64,000 nucleotides of DNA from Euryodendron excelsum. Lineage: Eukaryota > Streptophyta > Magnoliopsida > Ericales > Pentaphylacaceae. The translations under genes were made by a program, and so were the position numbers. The DNA lies in NCBI GenBank assembly GCA_033060915.1, contig CM065385.1, positions 11,396,001-11,460,000 on the forward strand, in the 5' to 3' direction. Below, piece after piece: positions 10,769 to 22,750 of the stretch. The notes beneath the pieces were generated by a model, which saw only the letters and a program-made list of their open reading frames with translations, made no database searches and was not told the origin of the DNA. Numbering within the stretch: position 1 is the stretch's first letter; every line of letters starts with the position of its first letter.

Positions 10769-11308
10769 GAATGTTTTCTAAAAGTCATTTATTCAAATCA
10801 ATTTTCAATTCAAACCTAGTCGCACTCATTCTTCTTGGGGGATGAGTTCTAACAAGAGAGTATAGTATTTTTCCTGCTTGTGTATGTATTCCTCGAGTGC
10901 GAAAAATCTAGACGCGACAATGCTCTGCAAAGATGTCATTTTAAGCACATTTCCCGAGATGATATCTCACACTTCCAAACACTATTCGAACTTCTAAAAA
11001 ACACGAAAGTTCACCAGAAGCCCCAGGAGAACATTTCGAGTGGAGCCGATTCCTCCAAAACCTTCCTGGTTGGCTCAATTATCGAGACCAAGTTTAAATG
11101 AACATTCTTGGTAGTGGAGCATATGCTACATGTGCCCAAATTTTGATCAGATCGACCAAATTTCGATCAACTGTCAATATTTAACTAGTACAATGAGTGT
11201 CACATGTCATTCTGGTAATAGAACAGTACTAGCACATGTGCGATATGCGTTGGGCCAAAATTTGGCCAAGCGCATATAGCACATGCACCAGGCCCGTTCT
11301 AGGTTGCC

Positions 11309-11315
11309 TATAATA
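11309..11315 (+). promoter_or_regulatory. Family B LTR TATA-like box
   Basis: TATAATA in GTTGCCTATAATACTAGCACC. Upstream (11220-11300) lie CACATGTG/GCATATAGCACATGC repeats in place of the GGCGCC cluster of family A. Confidence 0.5.
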
Positions 11316-12728
11316 CTAGCACCCCCCGTTGCATATTCTAACACTGAAATTGATACGAAGCTCTGCTGAAATTGCTTCAAAACCTCGAATCTCCATACAC
11401 ATTCCACCCCTCGAACACTTAGGCTAGATTCCACCTCCCTCAAGCCTATACACTTCACCTACATAGCCTTGTACACCATTAAACACTCCCTTCTAGCCCC
11501 TCAAGCCTTCTTGAAGTCATTCAAGTTCAAGTAAAAGCATCTATTGAAGACTACAAGTGTGTTAAAGGTAAAAGGTGGTATCTCTTTTACATTTTTGTCT
11601 TCCCCCACTTTTCTCTTCTCCCTCCTAGCCTACTTGGGCTATTCTCTATTTTAAGCCCTATCTTCAGCCTGCCTTTCTTGCATGTTTTAGCCAAAAGGGC
11701 TCTTGGTTCATGCCTAGAGGAAAGCTAGTGGGAGCCACCGTGTAGGGGGATCTCTCACTAGCCTACTTTAAGATAGTATGGCCTAAGAGCCCTTTGATTA
11801 TGTGGTGTAGCCTAAAGCCTTGTATGTATTCATGACCCCCTTACATTTTGCTATCTTGATCATGTTTGTGTGCTTGGCTTCATTTCTATGTTTATAACCA
11901 TGTTCTACCAAGCTTGCATCATCTTATTTTGATACCACTTTCAAGCTCTATGTTATTTTCAAAATGGTTCCAAGAGTTGGCTCCTTGAAGTTTAGTATGA
12001 GACCGTAGAAGCCATGCCTTAGAAAATCCCCCACTAACCCTTAACTCACACTCTTTGCATCATTGCATTCCGACTTGCACAAAAATGGTTTCCAAACTCT
12101 CTAATTCCTAAGATTTCTATTCTCTCAAGTTTAGTAGTTGGAATGAACCCATGGAACCCTCTCTTAAGTGGTTTCCCTTTTATATTGGTCATAGGAGGCC
12201 TAAATTGTTAGAATGGTTCCCTTTTCTCTGATCCCTTGCACACAAATGGTTTTCAAACTCCTTGATTTCTAAGGTTTCCATTCTCTCAAGATTAGTGGTT
12301 GGAATGGCCCCATGAAACCCTCTCTTGAGTGGTCTCCCTTTTACATTGGCCATGGGAACCCTAACTTGTTGGAATGATTTCCCTTGCACACAAATGGTTT
12401 TCAAAATCTCTTTCTAAAAAATGGCTTTTGAAAATTCTTTCTCTCCATCTTTGCATTAAAAATGGTATTTCAAAGGTTGTCATCTTTATATTGATTCTTG
12501 AACTCCATGCTCTTGTCAAGATAATGGTCATAATGGTCATAAGGAAACCTTCCTTGGAATGGTCTCCAAATATTAACCATATAAACCATACTCTTGGCTA
12601 AAACCAAATTTTTATGGAAATGATCTTCAAAAGGATTGTCAACCAAAGTCCTTTGTATAACATAAGTTGTTTTCCAAAACCCTTTCCAAAAGTGCTTGAA
12701 ACCACCTTTCAAAACCATCTTCCAATCC

Positions 12729-12935
12729 AACTCTAGGTTAACTTGACCCTATTTGTCCAACCCTAGGTTAACTTAATCATAGTTGTCTAACCCTAGGTTA
12801 ACTTAAACCTAGTTGTCCAATCCCTAGGTTAACTTTACCCTAGTTGTCTAACCCTAGGTTAACCAAACCCAAGTTAATTAACCCTAGGTCATTCTAACCC
12901 TAGGTTAACCTAACCCGAGTTAGTTAACCTTAGAT
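12729..12935 (+). repeat. CCCTAGGTTAAC minisatellite, about 7 units
   Basis: Units of about 30 bp share an AACCCTAGGTTAAC core, with spacers like TTAAACCTAGTTGTCC. The core contains CCTAGG and GTTAAC palindromes. It is specific to the family B LTR in this window. Confidence 0.75.
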
Positions 12936-13607
12936 CACCCTAAACCTCAAGCAACCCAACTTAGGTTAGTGTACTTCAAGGTTCCAACTCATGGACCTCT
13001 TTTAAAGGTTCTCCCTATTTAAAACCATTCTCATACCCCATTTTTCAACAATCTCCTACTCTCTTGAGATTTCAAAAACCAACTCCATAACCTTTTTAAA
13101 TATCCCTACACTCCATCTCAAAATATTTTCAAAGATGCTTTCAAGAATTCACAACCCTAAGGCGTCCCTATTTTTCTCATGGTTAGGGATTCTAAAGAAA
13201 GGTGATATATCAAGAATAACTTCCAAGGTTGTCCATATTAGAATCCAAAGTCCTAGGCGCATTCAAAAACCACGTTCGAAAACTTTTTAACATTCCAAAA
13301 TCTTACCTCCTAAGTTTCTAAACAAGACTTCAAGACATTTTCAAAACTCTCTTGAGTGATCTCAAACCATTTCCAAAACTCCCTTGAGTTATTCTAAATT
13401 CATTCCAAAACCCCCGTTTAAAAGATCGAAAGTTCTATTCAAAATACTCAGCTACCAGATTTAAAATCAAAACTCCGAAGTTCTCTTTTTCCAAAGACCA
13501 CAAAATGTTTTCAAACTTTTTCAAAGACCCCAAAGTGTCTTCAATCTTTCCAAAGACCTCAAAGTGTCTTCAAAACTTTCCAAAGGCCCTAATGCACCCA
13601 TTTTTCA

Positions 13608-13687
13608 TCGGGCTATTGCCCGAACTACAAATGACCAGATTCTCACCAAATGAGATACGTAAGCAACCTAAAATGGTGCGGTCATAA
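13608..13687 (+). other. Conserved hairpin module, family B version
   Basis: TCGGGCTATTGCCCGA (13608-13623) is a perfect stem in which one A-T pair of the family A stem is replaced by G-C on both sides. It is followed by GAACTACAAATGACC and GATACGTAAGCAACC blocks. Confidence 0.6.
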
Positions 13688-14340
13688 CTCGTTTTTCGAC
13701 CCCAATTCACTTTTCAAAAGTTTCAATCAATACAAAGTTTCTATCTTAAAACCCTTAAAAACTTCCATGTTTTCAAACTTCTTCCAAAACTTGCATCATG
13801 CATCATTCATTCAAAAAGTGATAACCAAACTCCGTTTCCGAAATTCTAAAGTGGATATTAAGTGGACAATGGTAACTGGCTATTCTAGTGAGTGAATAAA
13901 AGGGTGATTAGACCTGTAGGTATTGAAAGGGCGGTGTAGGGTGATGATCTTAAGATATCTTCCCTACACGTAACCAACCCCCAAACCAAATATTTCTATT
14001 TTTGAAAGACCAAAATGGAGTTACTTTCCAAAAGGGCTTAAAACTCTCTAAAGGTTGCCAAACAACATATATTCCCAAAAACCCTCCCTCGAGGGAGCTT
14101 TTCAAACCTTTTTAAAAAACCCTAAGTTTAATCTTCTAATTATGCTTAGTTTTAGGTGTCCTAACTCACCTTAATCAAGTTAGGTTGCGACTCCTATTTT
14201 TCTAAAAAGCCCTTAATCAAATCAATTCAAACCTAGTCACACTCGTCCTTCCAGGAGGATGAGTTCTAGTGACAGAGTTCTGTGCTTTTTGTCTCCACGC
14301 TGAAAGGACCTTGGACACCCAAAAAAACTGGGGCACGACA

Positions 14341-14838
14341 ATTGCCTCATCTCAGAAAGCTACTAGGTGGACTTACCATATGAGGAATCAATTTTCTCGA
14401 AAGATGGCCAAATAACAGATATTCTTTATTGGCGGGCTAGTAGGCACCAAAGGTGGGCCGTTCGACCATCTTGGGGACTTGGGTTCTGTCCTGGCAGATG
14501 GGTTTGAAGGGACTTACCGTTCCAAAGATTTTTCTCAAAAAACATATCGAATTGGATGGCCTTATCGCCTGAGGGATCAACTTTCTAGAAGGGCATGCCA
14601 AATTGGATTTGAGATTGAAGAATGGACGTACCATCTCTTGGAAGACGTGCCAACTAGAATAGGACCGAGCAATGTCACAAAGGCAATTTGGTCATTTTGC
14701 CTCTATTGGGCCGTACGGGCCTGCAAAGCGATTAATTGATTGGATTGAGTTTGAAAAAGTAATTTGGACTTGAATATGTCTGTGTCAGTTTGAATTTGAG
14801 TCTGGACAGACTGGAGATTGCTGAGTGGGCAAAAATGA
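14341..14838 (-). mobile_element. LTR fragment, U3 start
   Basis: This matches the U3 end of the minus-strand LTRs (compare 22215-22735): a CTCATCTCAGAAAGCTACTA start, the cell with GGCGCC-like AGGCACCAAAGGTGG, and CCTATTGGGCC...CGAAGCGATT-type phrases. It is cut just before the terminal GGGGTGCTTACA. Family B ends at 14340, so this is the sequence flanking B. Confidence 0.6.
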
Positions 14839-16039
14839 CACACCACTTCTATTGGAACCACTACCTCAACTTTTGCCTATAAATACAAGCCGCCTCCTAC
14901 ATATTTCATGTCTGAAAAAATCATAGCAAAGCTCTATCTAACTCTCTGCAGCCCCCTGGAAATTCCCAAAGCCCTAATACACTCTAACCCTAGCATATAC
15001 ACCTCTAACCCTAGCCTCCAAGTTCCATTGAAGGCCAGTTCCAACCCATCAAAGCTCGCGTAGGCCACCCAAGTCTCCTATAAGTCCAAGTCAAAGCCTC
15101 CATTGAAGTTCCAAGAAGATTCAAAGACAAGGTAGGAGTCTTATTTACGTATTGTAATCTCTCACTTCTTCTTCTCTCCCTCCCAGTCCACTTGGGCTAT
15201 TCTCTCTTTTAATCCCCATCTTCTTCCTCCTCTTCTTACATGCTTGAAACAAGAAGACCTTAAGTCCATATCTAGTGGAAGCTTTAGGAAGATCACCATG
15301 TTAGGGTCGCTTTAGGAAAGTACCTTATTCTAAGAGGCCTTCAAAGACCACATTGTGGTTTCAAAACCCTAAAACTTCTTTCTAAAGCTTTGACTTTCAA
15401 AACCCCCTTGAAACCTATGTTTCAATGCTTTTGCTCAAAAATCGGCCTAAGAGTTATTTTTTTGAAGTCTTAGGAATCTATACTTTAGGAAACCCTAGTT
15501 TGGTCCTCTAACCCTTATTATTGCATCTTTACATTCATTGCATCAAAATGGCTTTTAAAGTTTAGTTGCATCATATTTTACAAAATTGCATAACTCATAT
15601 GATTCACTTTCAAAAAGTGCTACATGAAATCATAACTTTTTCAAACCAAAAACTCTGCATAAAATCATAAGCTTTCATACAAAAGACTGGCACATAAAAT
15701 CCTAGGATTTCCATATTCAATCTTTTCTTTTCCAAAACTAACCTTTTCGTTTTCAATTCCAATAAAATCATTCCATTTTGGAAACCAAATCCAATCTTTC
15801 TATTTTGGAAATCAAATCAAATCTTCTATTTTAAGAAACTAAATCAAATCTCTCTATAATCTTCTATTTTTGGGAAAAAAATAAAATCAATCTATTTTTG
15901 AAAATAATTCAAATCTTTCCTAAAGTTAAACTTTTCCTTTCTCAAGAAGATTTCCTTTTTCAAAACTTTCCAAAATCGAAACTTTCCTAAATTAAAATTT
16001 TTCAAAATCAAAACATTCTTAAAATAAAAGTTTCCTTTT
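14839..16039 (+). mobile_element. LTR fragment, promoter to central repeat field
   Basis: A plus-strand LTR piece starting just upstream of a TATA box (TATAAAT, 14878-14884). It has telo-box-like ACCCTAG copies, a donor-like GACAAGGTAGG (15128-15138), the pyrimidine tract and part of the A/T-rich field. Element 4 begins at 16040. I do not find its continuation on the far side of element 4, so the locus has been rearranged. Confidence 0.6.
14878..14884 (+). promoter_or_regulatory. LTR TATA box
   Basis: TATAAAT in TTGCCTATAAATACAAGCC, in the conserved LTR position. Confidence 0.6.
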
Positions 16040-17960
16040 TACAAGCATCCCATTTTTGCTCGCTTGATAATCTCTGGCCAGACCGGACTCACATTCAAAC
16101 CGACATAGACACATTTAAGTCCAAACTAGTTTTCCAAACTCAATCCAGTCAATTGATCGCTTCGCAGGACTGCAGGGCCCAATAGAGGCAAAATAACCAA
16201 ATTGCTTTTAGTGCATTGCTCACTCCAATTCCAATTGGCTTGTCTTCCTACAGGTAAGTTCCTATTTCAATCTCAAATCCAATTCCAGTCCCAATTCTAG
16301 TCCAAACCAATCAAACTTAAAATGGCATGCCTTTTGAAAAAGCTGATCCCTCAACGCTAAGTCCATCCAGTCCGACACATCTATCGAGAAAACTCCTCAA
16401 AACAATATGTCCTTTCAAACCTATCAACCGAGACGGAACCAAAGTCCCCGAAATGGTAGAAGAGTTCATATCTAGCGCCTACTAGCCTGCTAAGGTAGAA
16501 TGTCCGTTATTCGGCACGTCTTTTGAGAAAGCTAATCCCTCAAACGATAAGACCATCTAGCAGCTTTCAGAGATGAGGCAGCCTCCGAAATTAACGCACA
16601 ACGTCAAAGTAGCAGAAACACTCACAAACATCGTAGCCGTCAGAGTGGTAGAAACACTCGCAAACAAGTTAACATTGGGAATTGCCAACAAACCCCCATA
16701 TCACGGGACCGAATATGTCTCTTGGTTATGACACGTTTACCAAATGACGGAATATCTTTGGAAACTAACTCGTCACGCACTGTCAAAGTGATGGAAACAC
16801 TCAAAACCTAGGTCAACACCAGTGCCTGCTAGCCCACTCCGGTGAAAAATGACCAAACTGCCCCTTAGGGCCTTTCGGCACGCTTCTGTAGAAAGTTCCT
16901 AAGTCCTCAAAGCGGTAAGTCTACCCTTCCATTACTATCCCAAAGGCAATATGGTATGTTCAAGTGCCTTACAATCGGTTCCAGACCAATTCCGAGATAG
17001 TTTTGTCAAAAAGATCATTTTGCCCTTAGGCATCTGATAGCCTACAGGAACCACACCGGCTCTGGGTATCAAACTGGTAACCTCCAGAGAATGCTTCTAA
17101 TAGTATTCTTAACCTTCCAACACCTTTCCGGATCATTTCGAGTCCATTCTAATAAATCCACTGTGAAATGACCATTTTGCCCCTAGTGGACCTGTTGCCC
17201 TTTTCAAGCACACCAGCCCTGAGTATAAAACCGGTAATCTCTTAGAATGCTTTCGATAGTTTTTCCAACCTTCAAACCTTCTCACGGGTCACTCCGAATC
17301 CATTCCGGTGTTTTTGCGATCTAATTGACCGTTTTGCTCCTAATGGGCCGGTCAACCTTTTCAACTATCCCGACGTTGCTTCTCAAGTCCATTACTTCTA
17401 GGACACCCCTTCAAGAGTTCTTGTCCATCCCTGACCTTCTGAATCATTCCCAAGCCTTCTGAAGTCACTCCTAGTGCAGCCATGTCAAAAATTGCATAGT
17501 AGTCAGTATGACATGCGTCCAAATCTTTTGTCTGACGTCCCAAGGGTCAAAAGATACATTTTTTGCCACCCTAAAACTTTCCTAAGTGGCTGGCGCCACT
17601 AGTAGTGACATAAAACCAATAAATGGCCTAGAGTGGTGCCACTGGAATGTTTACCCAAGCGCCACTGCAACAGGCGCCAACATCATTTTAGTTGCCTATA
17701 AATACAGATCCTCCCCACACATAAAAAGGGTTTGCAATTCATTCCAGAAACTCTGTCTCTGTAAAAATAGAGCTCGAAGTCTCTCCAAAACCCTAATTCT
17801 CTCAACCCTCTTCAAACCCTAGCCTCTATACACTCTATACACTTACGCATAAGCTAAAAAGTATCTATTGAAGACTCAAGTGCTGCAACTTCAAGGCTCT
17901 CAAAGTTCATGTTAAGTAAAGCAAACTAAGCAAATCAAAGCAAAAAGAATACGAGGTTGG
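16040..17960 (+). mobile_element. 5' LTR of element 4, first part
   Basis: It starts TACAAGCATCCCATTTTTG, a diverged form of TGTAAGCACCCCATTTTTG. U3 dyads lie at about 16600-16800, a 157-bp repeat at about 17050-17300 and the GGCGCC cluster at 17590-17680. It is interrupted after GTTGG (17956-17960) by the solo LTR and resumes at 22751. Without the insertion the LTR is about 4555 bp, a normal length. Confidence 0.8.
17697..17703 (+). promoter_or_regulatory. LTR TATA box (element 4)
   Basis: TATAAAT in TTGCCTATAAATACAGATCC, 253 bp before the solo LTR insertion. Confidence 0.65.
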
Positions 17961-20900
17961 TGTCGCGGCCCGATTTTTTGCACTTGGAAAAGATAAGTGA
18001 GAAAAACATAGTGCTGTCTCGTTAGAACTCATCCTCCTAGAAGGACGAGTGCGACTAGGTTTGAATTGAAAATTTGATTTGATTAAGGGCTTTTGAAAAA
18101 TATTTGGAGTCACCACCTAACTTGATTAAGGTGAGTTAGGTCACCTAAAACTAAGCATAATCTGAAGATTACACTTAGGGTTTTTAAAAGATTTCGAAAG
18201 CTTCCTCAAGAGAGGGTTTTTAAGAAAATATGTTGTTTGGCAACCTTTGAAAATATTTAAGCCCTTTTTGAAAATCACTCCATTTGGTCTTTGAAAACAA
18301 TGATCTAGGTTCAGAGGTTGGTTGTGTGTAGGGAAGACGCACTAAGCAATCACCCTACCCAACCCTTGAGGTACCTACATGTCTATTCACCCTTGGTTCA
18401 CTAACTCAGAATCTTTGATTAATAAATGTCCAAAAACTATCCACTTTAGAAAAGAATTTTGAAAAGATGTTGACATGATGCATGATATGCACATGCAAGA
18501 AAAGATTTTGGTTTTGAAAATAAATTTGAAAAAAAAAATAATTTGATTTTTTGAAAGAAGGTTTTAGAAATTGGAAATAAAGATTTGAAAATAGACTTTG
18601 GAATTAGAAACTTAAAGAAGGTTGTGGAATTAGAAGCTTGAAAAAGGTTATGATCGCACCCATGAGGGTTGCCTACGTATCCTTTTTTAGGAATCAGGTC
18701 AGTCGTAGTTCAAACAAGAGTTCGATTGAAAATAGATCATTTGATTTGAAAAGGAGTTTGATTTGGAACTTGGATTGGAAGATTGAAAATTGAACTTGAG
18801 GAGTAGAACTTGAACTTGAGTTGGAAGGATTGAGTTCTGAAAACATCTTAACCTAGATTGGAGTTTGAAAACCATCTTGGTTTAGAAAAGAGTTTTTAGA
18901 AAAGAGTTGGAAACTTCCTAACTTTAGGGTTAGGGTTGAACTAGGTTGAAACATCCTAAGACTTAGGGTAACCTAGGGTTGAGGCACAAAATCGAATTGA
19001 CTTGATTTGAACTTAAGAAATTTGACTTTAGAATGTTTTGAATTAGGAAACCTAAAATTAGGGAAGGTAGGATTTTAGAAAGACTTGAGATTAAGAAATA
19101 TATGATTTAGAAACACTTGACTTGGAATAGATTAGAAAAGAATTGACTTGAAAGTTTGATTTAAAAGAATTTGGAAATTTGGAGTTTAAGAAGATTTAAC
19201 TTTGAAAAGTTTCGAATTAGGAAAGTTTCAAAATAGGAAAGTTCCATTTTAAGAAAGTGCCAAATTAGGAAAATTTTCATTTTAGGAAAGTTTTGAATTT
19301 GGAAAGATTTGAATGATGGAAAGTTTGAACTCAGGAAAGTTTCAAAATAGTAAACTTTCGTTTTAGGAAAGTTTCAAATTTAGGAAAGTTTTGATTTTTA
19401 AAAAGATTTGAACTTGGAATGTTTGATTTAAGAAAGATTTGGAATTTAAAAAGTTTAGAATTAAGAAAGATTTGGAAATGGAAAGTTTTGAATTTGGAAA
19501 GGCTTGAATTTAGGAAAGGCTTGGATTTAAGAAAGGTCGAAATTAGGAAAGATCTAATTTAGGAAAGGTTGGAATTAGAAAAGATTTGGATTATGAATGA
19601 TTTGATTTTGTTTCAAAAAATGGAGGATTTGATTTGGTTTCCTAAATTAAAAATTAGATTTAGTTTCCTAAGTTGGAAGATAAGATTTGGCATGAAATTC
19701 GAAAGGTGGAGTTTTGGAAATCTTAAATTTGGAAGTCTATGATTTGATGTGAAAAAATAGGTTTTGAAAATCTATAATTTTATGTAGAAAATAGAATTTG
19801 GAAACCTAAGATTTGATGTGAAAAAGGAAGTTGAAAATTAAGGTTTCCTAACTATGGGATCTAGGGCTTGACTTGGACTCCAAGAAAGAGGAATTTTAGA
19901 AAGTAAGTCTTTTAAAGGGAGTTTCTAGGAGGGAAACTCGAAGAATGTTTTCAGAAAGTAGAATTTTGAAGAGAGCTTTTTGAAAAGGAATTTTTAGAAA
20001 GTGAATTTGAAAACTAGAATTTTCGGAATGAAAGTTTTTAGGAACGAGATTTTTGGAAAGAGTTTCGAGAAAGTAAACTTAAAAAACGTTTTGGAAAGGA
20101 GATTTGAAAAGTGATTTGGAAAGGGAATGGAATATGGACTTTTACAAGTCTCTAAAAATGTCTCAGTTTCTTAAAACGATTCTAACCATAGAAAGATTAG
20201 AATCATTCTAGGATTGTGGTTTTGAAAACAACAAAGATTTTGAAAATATGGACCATATTAGTCTCATTAAATATGACACTTTCCTAAAGTAACCCTAACC
20301 ATGGGATAGCTAGAATCACCTTAGGATTGTGATTTTAACAAAAGCAATTTAGGATTACCACCCAAAACTTATGTAACATTTTTCAAAGACAATCCTAACC
20401 ATGAAGTGGTTAAAATCATCTTAAGATTGTGATTTTTAAAACAAGTTTGAAAGAGGAGATTTTTAACGCAAGTTTTGAAAGAGATTTTGATGCAAGTTTT
20501 GAAACAAGTTTAGAAAACGATTTGGAAGATATGTATGAGTATGATATGTACAATGCAAGTAGGGTCGTGAACATATAAGGTTTATGCTTTACCATATAAT
20601 CAGGAGGGCTGAATTCACATGGTCTAAGGTTGAACTAGAAGAAAGCCCCCAACACGGTGACTTTCAACCATTCTTCCTACACATGAATCGAGGATTCCCT
20701 TGTTTAAAGTATGCAAGAAGGGGGGGGGGGGCAGAAGAAGATAGGGGATTAAAATAGAAGAAAATCCAAGTGGGTTAGGAGGAAGAAGAGAGAAAGGGGA
20801 GTTGCATAAACATAAAAGAAAACCAACACTGTGTCTTCCTTGATTTGCTTGCTTTATTTGTTTTACTTCACTTTGATCTTCGAAAGCTTTGAGATTGCAG

Positions 20901-22745
20901 CACCTTAAGTCTTCAATGGTCAACTTGGAGGCTCGTGTAGGCTGACATTGGGTTGCTAGGGTTAAAGTGTATGGTGGCTAGGGTTTGAAAGAGCCTAAGA
21001 AAGCTATGGTTTGGAGAGAGTTCAAGGCATGTATATCAAGAGATAGAGTTTTGGAGTTAGATTGCCAACCCTTTTCATGCAGTGGGAGGCTCTATATTTA
21101 TAGACAAAAGATTGACCTAACACCTGTTGTAGTGGCGTTAGGCTGAAAAATACACTAGCGCCACTCAGGCCATTTTTTGGTAGTGGCACCAGCCACTTAG
21201 GAAACTTTTTAAGGCTGTAAAAAACATATCTTCGACCCTTGATATGCGAGGTAGAAGATTCGGGTGCCTGTTCTATTGACTACCATGTAAATTTTGGCTT
21301 GGCTCCACTAAGAGTGACTCTGGAAGGTTCAGGAATGTTTTGGAAGGCCGGGAAGGGTCCAGAAGACCAAAAATGGGTAGAAACCCTTGAAATAGTGTCC
21401 TAGGGGTAATGGACTTGAAAAATAGGGTTGGAATTATCAACCAAGTTTTTAAGGGCAAAATGGTCAATTAGACCAGAAAACCACCGGAATGGACCCAGAA
21501 TGGCTCATAAGAGGACTTAAAAGTTGGAAACACTATCCAAAATGTTCCATGAGAGTGCCGGTTTGATAACCAGAGCCGGTGTGGTTGAAAAAGACGATTG
21601 GCCCACCAAGGGCAAAACGATCATTTCACACCGAATTTGTTGGAATTGACTTGGAATGATCCAAAAAGGTATTGAAAGGTCAGGAATGCTATTAGAAGCA
21701 TTCTCGACAAGTTACCGGTTTGATACCCAGAGCCAGTGTGGTTCCTAGAGGCACTTGGATGCTAGGGGCAAAATGGTCCTTTTAATCGAATGGTCCTGGA
21801 ATTGTCCCAGAACTGACTGGAAGGCATTTAACATGCCAGATCGTCTGTTGGGACAATCTTTGAAGAGTAGACTTACCATTTTGAGGACTTAGGTACTTTC
21901 TCGAGAAAGGTGCCAAAAATGGCCTAAGGGGCAATTTTGTTGTTTTTCATCGGAATGGGCTAGCAGGCACTAGTGTTGACCTAGGTTTTGAGTGTTTCCG
22001 TCACTCTGATGGTCTATGATGACTTAGTTTCCAAAGGTATCCCGTCCTTTGGTAAACGTGTCACGGCCAAGAGGCAAGTTTGATCCTGTGACATAGGGGG
22101 CTTGTTGGCAATTCCCAATGTCGACCTGTTTGCGAGTGTTTCCGCCACTCTAACAGTTGCGATGTTTACGAGTGTTTTCGCCACTCTGACGGTTCGAGTT
22201 CATTCCAAAGACTATCTAATCTCGAGAAGTTGCTAGATGGACTTATCGTTTGAGAAATCAACTTTCTCGAAAGATGTGCTGAATAACAGACAATCTTTAT
22301 TCGCGGGCTAATATATAACAAAGGTGGTTTGTTCTACCATATCAGAGACTTAGGTTCAGTCTTGGCCGACGGGTTTGAAGGGACTTACCGTTCTGAAGCA
22401 TTTTCTTAAAAAAGTGCCGAACTGGATGGTCTTACTGCCTGAGGGATCAACTTTCTCGAAAGGCGTTTCGGATTTAACTTGAATTGGAATTAGACTTGAA
22501 GTTGAGTTTGACATTGAAACGGAGACTTACAGTCTTCAAGAAAACATGCCAATTAGAATTGGACCAAGCAATGCCAAAAGGGCATTTTGGTCATTTTGCC
22601 TCTATTGGGCTGAACGAGCCTGCGAAGCGATTGATTGATTGAATTGAGTTTGAAAAGTTAATTCGAAATTGAATATGTCTACTAAATTGAATACAAGTTT
22701 GGTCGGACCGGAGATTGCCGAGCAGGCAAAAATGGGGTGCTTACA
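17961..22745 (-). mobile_element. Solo LTR, 4785 bp, inserted in element 4's LTR
   Basis: It reads TGTCGCGGCC at the left and GGGGTGCTTACA at the right, so it is a minus-strand LTR with both ends. GTTGG at 17956-17960 is repeated at 22746-22750 as a 5-bp target duplication, and the host LTR continues on both sides. No interior is present, so this is a solo LTR left by recombination. Its TATA box on the minus strand is at 21096-21102, its hairpin module at 18646-18725 (stem TCGAAC/GTTTGA) and its U3 dyads near 21990-22200. A G10-type run lies at about 20720-20731. Confidence 0.9.
21096..21102 (-). promoter_or_regulatory. Solo LTR TATA box
   Basis: ATTTATA on the plus strand (TATAAAT on minus) in the conserved context GGCTCTATATTTATAG, next to a decayed GGCGCC cluster at 21120-21195. 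Confidence 0.65.
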
Positions 22746-22750
22746 GTTGG

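Larger units (their letters stand above)
6313..10919 (+). mobile_element. Complete LTR, 4607 bp (3' LTR of element 1)
   Basis: It starts TGTAAGCACCCC after a polypurine tract and ends GACGCGACA at 10919. U3 (6313 to about 7863) holds three GAGTR-N7-YACTC dyads, two 157-bp repeats and the GGCGCC cluster. The TATA box is at 7864. The R-U5 part holds the splice donor, the A/T-rich field, the hairpin module and the primer-site mimic. The next five bases (ATGCT, 10920-10924) should be the target duplication; the matching left copy is outside the window. Confidence 0.85.
10920..14340 (+). mobile_element. LTR of related family B, 3' part
   Basis: The sequence downstream of element 1 is an LTR whose last ~750 bp match the common LTR end (hairpin module, hairpin plus ...GCGACTCC, GGGGCACGACA at 14340). 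The U3, TATA region and central repeats are different. Element 1 ends abruptly at 10919, so it most likely inserted into this LTR and the 5' part of B lies left of the window. No coding region is supported. Confidence 0.65.

Noticed and set aside
12729..12935. Interstitial telomeric repeat
   Set aside because: It contains CCCTA words but the period is about 30 bp and the core is CCCTAGGTTAAC, not CCCTAAA in tandem.
14341..16039. A single intact element between family B and element 4
   Set aside because: The two pieces are in opposite orientation, lack termini and share no target duplication that I can find, so only fragments are called.
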